Source of the DNA: JACQFZ01 sp036381895
GTDB lineage: Bacteria; Pseudomonadota; Gammaproteobacteria; Acidiferrobacterales; Sulfurifustaceae
Length of the DNA: 64,000 bases
Direction: 5' to 3'
NCBI GenBank assembly: GCA_036381895.1
Contig: DASVBY010000081.1
Span: forward strand, 1 to 64,000
This document shows positions 54,863 through 63,048 of this stretch, piece by piece. The position numbers and the translations under genes are program-made. Position 1 is the first letter of the stretch, and every line of letters starts with the position of its first letter. The notes beneath the pieces are model-generated. The model made no database searches. It saw only the letters and a list, made by a program, of their open reading frames with translations, and was not told the origin of the DNA.

Positions 54863-56785
54863 TCACAGCGGCCGGTGGATGCGTTCGAGCAGGCCTTCGA
54901 GGAGCCGGAGCTGGCGCAGCAGATCCTGCTTCACCGCTTCGCGGTCGGCGATCTGAGCGCCGAGCGCATCCACGTTCTTGTGGATCTTGCGCAGGCTCTC
55001 GAGCTGCCGGTCGATGGCGGCGCGATGGTCGCGCAGCTGCGCGTATAGCGGCGCGATCAGCGCCTGGAACCACGCCCGCGCCGTCTTGTTGCACTCGTCG
55101 AACAGGTGCCGCGCCTGCGCGACGAGCGTGATGAAGAATTTCTTGATCACGAAATGCTGCTCGGTCATCACCGTGACCGGGCTGTTGCGAAACGTTTCGG
55201 CTTTCTCTTCGAGGCGCTTGAACTCGAGCACGTAGGGCAGCAGGGACAGCGGCGGCGGCTGCAGCCGCGCGAAGCCGTACTGCGTGTGCAGGCGTTCGTA
55301 GATCGCCTCGACCTCGCGCTTGAGGCCTTCGGCGCGCCGGCCCACTTCCTCCATGCGCGCGCGTGTGCCGGCGAAGAAGGTGGCCATGCCTTGCTTCAGG
55401 CCGTGGGTGGTCCAGCTGTCGTGCATCTCCGTGCGCGTTTCCGAGATGAGCGCGTCGAGACTCGCGAGGCTGAGCGGCGCGAGCAGCGCTTTCGCCTGCG
55501 CCGCGAGCGCGAGGCGCGTCGTCTCGAAGCCCTGCAGCTCCTGATCGTACTTGTCCTTCTCCGCGCGCATGCGCGCGACCATCTTGTGAATGACGTCGAC
55601 GTTGCGGCCGCCGAGCTGCTTGAGCTCCGCGAGCTGCTTGTCGACGGCGGCGATGCGCGCCTGCAGCAGCGTGCAGCTGTCGCGCAGCCGGCCGCTCACC
55701 TCGTACACCACCTTGCCGCGTATGATCTCGTACTTGGCCGGGATCACGTCCTGCGCGAGCCGCTGCTCGAGCCGTGCGATGCCGCTGCGCAGCACCAGCG
55801 CCCGGTCCTCCTTCGCGCGTCCGGCGAGCGCCTTCTGCGCCGACAGCGGGAAGACGTTCTTCGGGTCGACGTTCAGCGTGCGCGCCGTCTCCTGAATCTG
55901 TCGCGCCAGCGTTTCCTGGACGCGCGTCGCGTCCTGCAGCTCGTCCCAGAGAGCGTCGATCTTGTTCAGCACTACGAAGCGGCCGGCGCCGTTCACGCCG
56001 CGGGCGCCGACGACGTGCTTGTGCCAGACTTCGAGGTCGCTGCGCGTGACGCCGGCGTCGGCGGCGAGCACGAACAGCACCGCGTGCGCTTCGGGCAGCA
56101 TGCGCAGCGTGAGCTCGGGCTCGGCCCCGAGCGCGTTGAGGCCCGGGGTGTCGAGCACGACGAGGCCGCGGCGCAGCAGCGGGTGCGGAAAGTTGATGAT
56201 CGCGTGCCGCCACACGGGCACTTCGAGGTAGGTGTGGACCGACGGCCGGGTGCCTGGCGGCGGGGTGTAGAGGCCGAGCTCCTGCGCCTCCCAGGTACTG
56301 ACCTTCTTGGTGCGTCCGACTTCGAGGAACGCCTGGCGCACCTCGTCCGGCGAATCGGGACGCAGGATGTGCAGGGTGGTCCAGTGCACCGGGGTGGTCT
56401 TGTACTCGGCGATCGTGGTGGCCGTCTTGCGCGTCTCGATGGGGAGCAGGCGCACGCAGGGGGGGATGTTCTCGTCGAAGCGCAGCTCTGTCGGGCACAT
56501 GGTGGTGCGGCCGGCCGCGGCCGGGAGCAGACGCTGCTTGAAGCTCGAAAAGAAGATCGCGTTCAAGAGCTCTGTCTTGCCTCGGGAAAATTCCCCGACG
56601 AGCGCGAGGCAGAGGCGCTCGTCCTTGAGGCGCTGCGCGAGCTCGTACATGCGCAGATCCTGCTCGCCGTCGGTCTCGCCGTACTGCTCGGCCCAGGTCT
56701 GGTATTCGGCGATCGCGCCCGAGACGTCTTCGCACCAGGAACGGTACTCGGCCAGCGCCTGAGCGAAATCCGCCGGCGCCTGCAT
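54863..56785 (-). CDS. Bacterial dynamin-like GTPase
   Basis: 640 residues from the ATG at 56785 (the frame extends 40 codons further, with only non-ATG starts). GTPase domain: G1 GEFSRGKT at 64-71, the conserved TMCPTE threonine region (G2), G3 DTPG at 212-215 and G4 NKID at 274-277. The rest is largely helical, with probable coiled coils at about 390-480 and 560-640, as in dynamin stalks. No membrane span or second GTPase was found, and it stands alone rather than as a tandem pair. Roles of such proteins include membrane remodelling and chromosome/nucleoid processes; the role here is unknown. Convergent with cheB. Confidence 0.85.
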   Translation of the reverse strand: MQAPADFAQALAEYRSWCEDVSGAIAEYQTWAEQYGETDGEQDLRMYELAQRLKDERLCLALVGEFSRGKTELLNAIFFSSFKQRLLPAAAGRTTMCPTELRFDENIPPCVRLLPIETRKTATTIAEYKTTPVHWTTLHILRPDSPDEVRQAFLEVGRTKKVSTWEAQELGLYTPPPGTRPSVHTYLEVPVWRHAIINFPHPLLRRGLVVLDTPGLNALGAEPELTLRMLPEAHAVLFVLAADAGVTRSDLEVWHKHVVGARGVNGAGRFVVLNKIDALWDELQDATRVQETLARQIQETARTLNVDPKNVFPLSAQKALAGRAKEDRALVLRSGIARLEQRLAQDVIPAKYEIIRGKVVYEVSGRLRDSCTLLQARIAAVDKQLAELKQLGGRNVDVIHKMVARMRAEKDKYDQELQGFETTRLALAAQAKALLAPLSLASLDALISETRTEMHDSWTTHGLKQGMATFFAGTRARMEEVGRRAEGLKREVEAIYERLHTQYGFARLQPPPLSLLPYVLEFKRLEEKAETFRNSPVTVMTEQHFVIKKFFITLVAQARHLFDECNKTARAWFQALIAPLYAQLRDHRAAIDRQLESLRKIHKNVDALGAQIADREAVKQDLLRQLRLLEGLLERIHRPL

Positions 56786-56907
56786 GCTGCTCGAAGGAGG
56801 GGGGACCGCGGGAATGGGTCGCGGGTTCGCTGTCGATTCCAACCGCCGTTCCGCGCTCAACACTTGTCTGACGGTAAATGAAGGCGTTGAATCGCATGAA
56901 TGCAAGA

Positions 56908-56926
56908 CTCAGGCCAGGGGCCTGAG
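56908..56926. repeat. Perfect inverted repeat in the dynamin/rpfE gap
   Basis: CTCAGGCC and GGCCTGAG separated by AGG; CCTG and five T follow on the plus strand. It lies in the divergent gap, upstream of both genes, so it is more likely an operator or leader structure than a terminator of a known gene. A TAGAAT -10-like element (56952-56957) lies just downstream. Confidence 0.5.
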
Positions 56927-57013
56927 CCTGTTTTTGCGGCCCAAACTTCCCTAGAATCGCCCTCAACCGCGTGTTTGCCTCCATCCGCTCAAGCTGACAA
57001 GAAGGCGCGAAAG

Positions 57014-58063
57014 GTGATCTATACCGCTGATTCTTCGGATAGATCTTCCTTGACGCTGCTCATCCCCGGACTCCTCGACTTCTCCGTCGACGGCGGGGAG
57101 CGCGACGACATTCCGGCGGCGCCGGCGCTCGGTACGATCCTCGCCCGGGCCGACCGCCTCTCCGTCCCGGGCGGATGCCTGGAGGAGCAGCTTTTTGCTC
57201 TTTTCGGCGTGGAAGCACCCGAGGAAGGCGATTTTCCCGTCGCGTCCGTTACCCGCGTGCTCGATCTCGGGGTCATCGATAAGGGCTGGTGGCTTCGGGC
57301 GGATCCGGTCCACCTGCGCCCCGAACGCGATCGGCTGATCCTGTTCGACACCCAGGCGGTTCCGCTCAGCCAGGAGGAAGCGAGCCGCCTCGCCGCCGAA
57401 GTGAGCGAGACCTATGCCGCCGACGGCTGGCTTCTCAAGGCGCCGCGCCCCGGGCGCTGGTACCTCAAGCCGCCGCGCGTGCCGCGCATCACGACCACGG
57501 CGCTGCCGCATGTGGTCGGGAAGGATATCCATCCCTATCTGCCCCAGGGGCGCGACGGCAAGGCGTGGCACACGGTATTGAACGAAGTGCAGATCCTGCT
57601 GCACACCGCGGCCGTAAACGCGGAGCGCGAGCGGCGCGGCGAGCTGCCCATCAACAGTCTCTGGTTCTGGGGCGGGGGCCGGCTGCCGAGCGTCGCGCCG
57701 GTCGAGTGGGTACAGGTGAGCAGCGAAGAGCCGGTGAGTCTCGCGCTCGCGCGGCTCGCGCAGATTCGCACGAGCGCGCGCCCGGGAACGTTCGCCGAGT
57801 GGCAGCGCCAGGCGAGCGCGCGCGGCGCGCACCTCGTGGTGCTGGATCAGCTGCGCGCGGCGGTACAGTACGGTGAGCGCGAGCAGTGGCGCATATTCGT
57901 CGAGCAGCTCGAGCGGGACTGGATGGCGCCGCTCCTGAGCGCGCTCAGGACGCAGGAGCTCGCCGCGCTGACGCTGTACTTGGGCGGCGGCGCTTACCGC
58001 CTTACAGCGGCCCAGACGCGCCGCTGGTGGCGGCGGCGGCGTCCGTTGAGCGCCTATCGCTGA
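57014..58063 (+). CDS. rpfE: RpfE-family protein (phosphoglycerate-mutase-like annotation)
   Basis: 349 residues from GTG 57014, which has AGAAGG about seven bases upstream; the frame is open to 56900 but the extra 38 residues look non-coding. Family features: DKGWWLRADPVHLRPERDRLILFD and HTVLNEVQILLHTAAVN, then INSLWFWGGGRLP. Such proteins are often labelled phosphoglycerate mutase or RegA, but no metallo-phosphatase active site is visible here. Named after rpfE of the Xanthomonas rpf cluster, where it also neighbours recJ; molecular function is not established. Confidence 0.75.
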   Translation: MIYTADSSDRSSLTLLIPGLLDFSVDGGERDDIPAAPALGTILARADRLSVPGGCLEEQLFALFGVEAPEEGDFPVASVTRVLDLGVIDKGWWLRADPVHLRPERDRLILFDTQAVPLSQEEASRLAAEVSETYAADGWLLKAPRPGRWYLKPPRVPRITTTALPHVVGKDIHPYLPQGRDGKAWHTVLNEVQILLHTAAVNAERERRGELPINSLWFWGGGRLPSVAPVEWVQVSSEEPVSLALARLAQIRTSARPGTFAEWQRQASARGAHLVVLDQLRAAVQYGEREQWRIFVEQLERDWMAPLLSALRTQELAALTLYLGGGAYRLTAAQTRRWWRRRRPLSAYR

Positions 58064-58122
58064 TACCATACGGGCGCCGAGACGCCCGACGGAACAATAA
58101 TGAACTCTTCGGCCGTGCCCCG

Positions 58123-59883
58123 ATGGGAACCGTGACGTTCCCGCGGCGTTCCACCACGCGAACGATCGTCCGCCGCACGATCGACGAAAGCGTTCCCGAC
58201 GAGCTGCCGCGCGATCTGCATCCCGTGCTGCGCCGCGCCTATCGCGCACGGCGGGTGTACTCGCCCCGGGAGCTCGATCGCTCGCTCGAACGGCTGCTGC
58301 CGCCCGGACAGCTGAAGGGCATCGAGGACGCGGTGCGGCTCCTGAGCGACGTCATCGGGCGCGGCGGCCGCATCCTGGTGGTGGCCGATTTCGACAGCGA
58401 CGGCGCCACGAGCTGCGCGCTCGTCGTGCGGGCGCTGCGCGAGATGGGTGTGGCCGCGGTCGACTATCTGGTGCCGAACCGCTTCGAATACGGCTACGGG
58501 CTGACGCCCGAGATCGTCGAGTTCGCTGCGGAGCGCGAGCCGGACCTGATCGTCACCGTCGACAACGGCATCTCGAGCGTCCAGGGCGTGGCGGCCGCAC
58601 AGGCGCGCGGCATGCGCGTGCTCATCACCGATCATCACCTCCCCGGACCCCGGCTCCCGGCCGCCGATGCCATCGTCAATCCGAACCAGCCGGGCTGCGG
58701 CTTCGCCAGCAAGCATCTCGCAGGCGTGGGGGTGGCGTTCTACCTCATGGCGGCGCTGCGCGCGCGGCTGCGGGCGAGCGGCTGGTTCGCGGCGCGCGGT
58801 CTGCCCGAGCCGAACGCCGCGCGCTGGCTCGATCTCGTGGCGCTCGGCACCGTCGCCGACCTGGTGCCGCTCGATCACAACAACCGCGTGCTCGTGGCGC
58901 AGGGACTGGGGCGCATGCGCGCCGGGCGCACGCTCGAAGGCATCCGCGCGCTCGCACTCGTATCGGGCCGCGCCTGCGAGCGTCTGACCGAGAACGATCT
59001 CGGCTACGGCCTGGCGCCGCGGCTCAACGCGGCCGGGCGCCTCGCCGACATGTCGCTCGGCATCGAGTGCCTGCTCACCGATGACGCGGAGCGCGCACTC
59101 GCGCTCGCGCAGCGGCTCGACGGGCTCAACCACGAGCGGCGCGCGCTCGAGGCGGAGATGCGGGAGCAGGCGCTCGCGGCGGTGCGGGCGCTCGACCTCG
59201 AAGCGGCAGCGCTGCCGCGCGGTTTGTGCCTCTATGACGAGGGGTGGCACCAGGGCGTGATCGGTCTCGTCGCCTCGCGGATCAAGGACGAGCTGCACCG
59301 CCCCGTGGTCGCGTTCGCGCCGGCGGGCGGCGGGGAGCTCAAAGGCTCGGCGCGCTCGGTGCCGGGGCTGCACATCCGCGACACGCTCGACGCCATCGCG
59401 GCCCGGCACCCCGGGCTGCTCACGCGCTTTGGCGGCCACGCCATGGCGGCGGGTCTGACGCTGCCGCGGGCGCACTTCGAGCGCTTCCGCGAGGCGTTCG
59501 CGGCCGAGGTCGGCCGGGTGCTCAGCGAGGACGATCTGCTCGGGCGGATCTGGACCGACGGCGAGCTCGCCGACAGCGACCTCGACCTGCGCTTCGCGAC
59601 GCTCTTGCGCGACGCCGGGCCGTGGGGCCAGAGCTTTCCGGAGCCGGTGTTCGACGGTGTGTTCGAGGTCGTGGGGCGGAGCGTGGTCGGCGAACGGCAT
59701 CTGAAACTGCAGTTGCGCCAGCAGGGCCGCAAGCGGGTCGAGGCGATCGGTTTTCATCTGGCGCCGGAGGGGAGCGCGCCCGATTGGGCGCGCGTGCGCG
59801 CGGCGTACCGGCTCGACGTCAACGAGTTCCGCGGCGCCCGCACGCTCCAGCTCGTGCTCGAGCACGTCGAGCCGATCGAATAG
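58123..59883 (+). CDS. recJ: Single-stranded-DNA-specific exonuclease RecJ
   Basis: 5'-3' ssDNA exonuclease of recombination and mismatch repair. 586 residues (E. coli 577). DHH-family motifs: DFDSDGAT at 89-96 (motif I), VDNGISS at 146-152 (II), TDHHLPG at 169-175 (III), and LDLVALGTVADLVPL; DHHA1 domain with the GGHAMAAG glycine motif; C-terminal OB fold. ATG 58123 chosen; GTG 58132 is an alternative. Sixty bases after rpfE. Confidence 0.96.
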   Translation: MGTVTFPRRSTTRTIVRRTIDESVPDELPRDLHPVLRRAYRARRVYSPRELDRSLERLLPPGQLKGIEDAVRLLSDVIGRGGRILVVADFDSDGATSCALVVRALREMGVAAVDYLVPNRFEYGYGLTPEIVEFAAEREPDLIVTVDNGISSVQGVAAAQARGMRVLITDHHLPGPRLPAADAIVNPNQPGCGFASKHLAGVGVAFYLMAALRARLRASGWFAARGLPEPNAARWLDLVALGTVADLVPLDHNNRVLVAQGLGRMRAGRTLEGIRALALVSGRACERLTENDLGYGLAPRLNAAGRLADMSLGIECLLTDDAERALALAQRLDGLNHERRALEAEMREQALAAVRALDLEAAALPRGLCLYDEGWHQGVIGLVASRIKDELHRPVVAFAPAGGGELKGSARSVPGLHIRDTLDAIAARHPGLLTRFGGHAMAAGLTLPRAHFERFREAFAAEVGRVLSEDDLLGRIWTDGELADSDLDLRFATLLRDAGPWGQSFPEPVFDGVFEVVGRSVVGERHLKLQLRQQGRKRVEAIGFHLAPEGSAPDWARVRAAYRLDVNEFRGARTLQLVLEHVEPIE

Positions 59884-59933
59884 GCGGGTGGTCGTCGGCG
59901 CGCGGGCGCTCCCGAGCCGGCGCGCGGCGCGGA

Positions 59934-61907
59934 TCAGTCCTGCAGCTCGGGGCGGTTGCGGAAGTATTCGAGCGCCTCGGGATTCGCGAGCGCTTCGATA
60001 TTCCTCACCGGCCGGCCGTGCACCACGTTGCGCACGGCGAGCTCGACGATCTTGTTGCTCTTGGTGCGCGGAATGTCGGGGACCTGCACGATCTTGGCCG
60101 GCACGTGTCGCGGGGTCGTGTTCTCCCGGATCGTCTGCTTGATCTTCGCGATCAGCGCCTCATCGAGCGTGAGCCCGTCGCGCAGCCGCACGAACAGCAC
60201 CACGCGCACGTCGCCGAGGTTCCCGGGCGGCCAGTCCTGCCCGATCACGAGCGATTCCACCACCTCCGGAAGCTTCTCGACCTGGCGGTAGATCTCGGCA
60301 GTGCCGATCCGTACGCCGCCGGGGTTGAGCACCGCGTCCGAGCGGCCGTAGATGATCATGCCGCCGTGCGGCGTGAGCTCGACGTAGTCGCCGTGGCACC
60401 AGACGTTCGGGAATCGCTCGTAGTACGCGGCGCGGTACTTGGAGCCGTCGGGATCGTTCCAGAAGCCGAGCGGCATCGTCGGGAAGGGGCGGGTGCAGAC
60501 GAGCTCGCCTTTCTCGCCGTGCAGCGGCCGGCCCTCGTCGTCGTAGACCTCCACCGCCATACCCAGGCCGCGGCACTGGATCTCCCCGCGGTACACCGGC
60601 AGCAGCGGATTGCCGAGCACGAAGCAGGAGATGAGATCCGTCCCGCCCGAGATCGAGGACAGACACAGGTCGCGCTTGACGTTCGCATAGACGTAGTCGA
60701 AACCCTCGGGCGACAAGGGACTGCCGGTCGAGAGCATGGTGCGCAGGCGCTCGAGCCGGTGCGTCCGCGCCGGCGCGAGGCCGGCCTTCGCGATCGCGTC
60801 GATGTACTTCGCCGACGTTCCGAAATGCGTCATGCCTTCGGCGTCGGCATAGTCGAAGAGGATGGCGCCGCCGTCGTCGAGGAACGGCGAGCCGTCGTAG
60901 AGGAGCAGGGTCGCGCCCGCGGCGAGCCCCGAGGCGAGCCAGTTCCACATCATCCAGCCGCAGGTCGTGAAGTAGAACAGGCGGTCGCCCGGCTTGAGGT
61001 CGCAATGCAGCCGGTGCTCCTTGGCGTGCTGCAGCAGCACGCCGCCGGCCCCGTGCACGATGCATTTCGGCACGCCGGTGGTTCCCGAGGAGTAGAGAAT
61101 GTAGAGCGGCTGATCGAACGGAAACGGGTCGAAGCGGATCTCGGTCTCGTGCGCGTACGGAGCGACGAAGTCCGAGTACGCGATCCCGCCGCGGATGCCG
61201 GCGAGATCGGGGCGTTCGGAAACGTACGGCACGACGACGGTGCGCTCGACCGAGGGCAGGCGGCGCGCGATCTCCGCCACCTTCGGCAGGCAGTCCATTA
61301 CCTTGCCGCGATAGTAGTAGCCGTCGACGGCGAACAGGATTTTCGGCTCGATCTGTCCGAAGCGATCGAGCACGCCCTGCACGCCGAAGTCCGGCGAGGA
61401 CGAGGAGAAGATCGCGCCGAGGCTCGCCGTCGCGAGCATGGCAACGATCGTCTCCGGCAGGTTCGGGAGATAGGCGGCGACGCGGTCGCCCGGCTCGACG
61501 CCCAGCGCGCGCAGCGCCGCGGCGAGCGCGGCGACCTGGCGGTAGAGCTCGGCGTGCGACAGGCGCCGCTTGACCCGGTTCTCGCCCCAGAACACGAGCG
61601 CGTCGGCGTCGTCGCGCCGGCGCAGCAGGTTCTCGGCGAAATTGAGCCGCGCGTCCGGGAACCAGCGGGCGCCGGGCATCTTGTCGCCGTCGACGAGCAC
61701 GCGTTCACCGCGGTTCGCGGCCTTGATCTCGCAGAAGCCCCAGACCGAGGCCCAGAACGCCTCCGGCTGTTCGATGGACCAGCGATAGAGGGCGTCGTAG
61801 TCGGTGAACCGGGTGCCGTGGCGCGCGTTCACGGCGCGCATGAACGCGGTCAGGTTCGCTTGCGCCGCGCGCTCGGGCGAGGGCTGCCAGAGAGGTGTGT
61901 CGGTCAT
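59934..61907 (-). CDS. Acetoacetate-CoA ligase
   Basis: Activates acetoacetate to acetoacetyl-CoA with ATP; ANL superfamily. 657 residues. The N-terminal region ARWFPDARLNFAENLL is typical of acetoacetyl-CoA synthetases; the AMP-binding P-loop is YSSGTTGVPK, followed by CGWMMWNWLASGL, GGTDL and YGRSDAVLNPGGVRIG, and the C-terminal lysine is in IPRTKSNKIVE. It allows use of ketone bodies or PHB breakdown products, or recovery of acetoacetate from amino-acid catabolism. Next gene starts 65 bases away, same strand. An exact substrate needs assay. Confidence 0.92.
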   Translation of the reverse strand: MTDTPLWQPSPERAAQANLTAFMRAVNARHGTRFTDYDALYRWSIEQPEAFWASVWGFCEIKAANRGERVLVDGDKMPGARWFPDARLNFAENLLRRRDDADALVFWGENRVKRRLSHAELYRQVAALAAALRALGVEPGDRVAAYLPNLPETIVAMLATASLGAIFSSSSPDFGVQGVLDRFGQIEPKILFAVDGYYYRGKVMDCLPKVAEIARRLPSVERTVVVPYVSERPDLAGIRGGIAYSDFVAPYAHETEIRFDPFPFDQPLYILYSSGTTGVPKCIVHGAGGVLLQHAKEHRLHCDLKPGDRLFYFTTCGWMMWNWLASGLAAGATLLLYDGSPFLDDGGAILFDYADAEGMTHFGTSAKYIDAIAKAGLAPARTHRLERLRTMLSTGSPLSPEGFDYVYANVKRDLCLSSISGGTDLISCFVLGNPLLPVYRGEIQCRGLGMAVEVYDDEGRPLHGEKGELVCTRPFPTMPLGFWNDPDGSKYRAAYYERFPNVWCHGDYVELTPHGGMIIYGRSDAVLNPGGVRIGTAEIYRQVEKLPEVVESLVIGQDWPPGNLGDVRVVLFVRLRDGLTLDEALIAKIKQTIRENTTPRHVPAKIVQVPDIPRTKSNKIVELAVRNVVHGRPVRNIEALANPEALEYFRNRPELQD

Positions 61908-61972
61908 ACGGAAAGCAAAGCTAGAGTTCGAAGCGGCAAGTGCATCTGCGCGTTCGCCTGCGGTTTCGCGCG

Positions 61973-62866
61973 CTACTTCGACGCAGCGAACATCTGGAAG
62001 ATGCTCGAGAAATCGAGGCTGCCCGCGCCCGACTGGCTGTGCAGGCTGTAGAGATTGCGCGCGAGCGCACCGAGCGGCACGCTCGTCCCGGTCGAAAGCG
62101 CGTTCTCGACCGCGAGCCCCAGGTCCTTCAGCATCAGGTCCACGCCGAAGCCGCCGCTGTAGCCGCGCGCCGCCGGAACGTTCGGCATCACGCCGGGGCA
62201 CGGATTGTACACCTCGAGCGCCCAGTTGCGTCCCGAGCTCTTGCTCATGATCTCGGAGAGCAGCTTAGGGTCGAGGCCGTTCGCCATCCCGAGGCGGATC
62301 GCTTCGCACGTCCCGATCATCTGAATGCCGAGGAGCATGTTGTTGCACATCTTGGCCGTCTGGCCGGCCCCGCTACCGCCGGCATGAAAGATCGCCTTGC
62401 CCATTTTCTCAAGGTAGGGCTTGGCGGCAGCGAGCCCTTCGGCGGGGCCGCCGACCATGAACGTGAGTGTTGCGGCCGCGGCCCCGGCGGTGCCGCCCGA
62501 GACCGGCGCATCGAGCAGGGTCAGGCCGCGCTCCGCGGCGGCCGCGGCGACCCGGCGCGCCACGTCGGGGGCGATCGTCGAGCAATCGATGAGGAGCGTG
62601 CCGGCTTGCGCGTGCTTCAGGATCCCGTTCTCGCCCAGGTACACCGATTCCACGTGCCGGCTCGCCGGCAGCATGGTGATCACGACCTTGGCCTTGGCCA
62701 CGGCGGCGGTGCTGTCCCCCTCGCTCGTTCCGCCGTTGGCGAGGAACTTCTCGACCTGCGCCTTCACGAGGTCGTGGCCGCTCACCGAAACACCTGCCTT
62801 GACGAGATTCAGGGCCATCGGCAACCCCATGTTGCCGAGACCGAGAAAAGCGACGTCTGCGCTCAT
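61973..62866 (-). CDS. mmsB: 3-hydroxyisobutyrate dehydrogenase
   Basis: NAD-dependent oxidation of 3-hydroxyisobutyrate to methylmalonate semialdehyde in valine catabolism. 297 residues. Rossmann motif FLGLGNMGLPMALNLVKAG, substrate loop DAPVSGGTAGA, and the catalytic lysine in GAGQTAKMCNN. ATG 62866 is preceded by GGGGGGA; an upstream in-frame codon adds six residues. Upstream lies mmsA, whose product uses its semialdehyde. Confidence 0.93.
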   Translation of the reverse strand: MSADVAFLGLGNMGLPMALNLVKAGVSVSGHDLVKAQVEKFLANGGTSEGDSTAAVAKAKVVITMLPASRHVESVYLGENGILKHAQAGTLLIDCSTIAPDVARRVAAAAAERGLTLLDAPVSGGTAGAAAATLTFMVGGPAEGLAAAKPYLEKMGKAIFHAGGSGAGQTAKMCNNMLLGIQMIGTCEAIRLGMANGLDPKLLSEIMSKSSGRNWALEVYNPCPGVMPNVPAARGYSGGFGVDLMLKDLGLAVENALSTGTSVPLGALARNLYSLHSQSGAGSLDFSSIFQMFAASK

Positions 62867-62937
62867 CGTTGTTCCCCCCAGCAAACGTTAGCGGCCGGCT
62901 CCGGCCGTACTCCTACCCGCAGAGTCGGGCAGCACGA

Positions 62938-62980
62938 CCTCCCGCGGCGTCGCCGTCGAGACTCCCGGTACCGCGGGAGG
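62938..62980. repeat. Ten-base inverted repeat between mmsA and mmsB
   Basis: CCTCCCGCGG (62938-62947) and CCGCGGGAGG (62971-62980), perfectly complementary, separated by 23 bases. It lies in the 182-base gap and could be a regulator site or an mRNA stem. No T tract follows on either strand. Confidence 0.4.
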
Positions 62981-63048
62981 CCGCGCGAACGTCCCGAACA
63001 CGCTGCTTCCGAAAGCTACCCGTGTGCGCGGCCCTCTGCGCAGGTCCG

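Noticed and set aside
56786..56905. Extension of the dynamin-like protein to 56905
   Set aside because: The outer start would be TTG and the added 40 residues are not conserved in look; ATG 56785 begins the recognisable helical N-terminus.
56900..57013. N-terminal extension of the RpfE-like protein from ATG 56900
   Set aside because: The extra residues are low quality and cover a palindrome and a -10-like element; GTG 57014 has a ribosome binding site.
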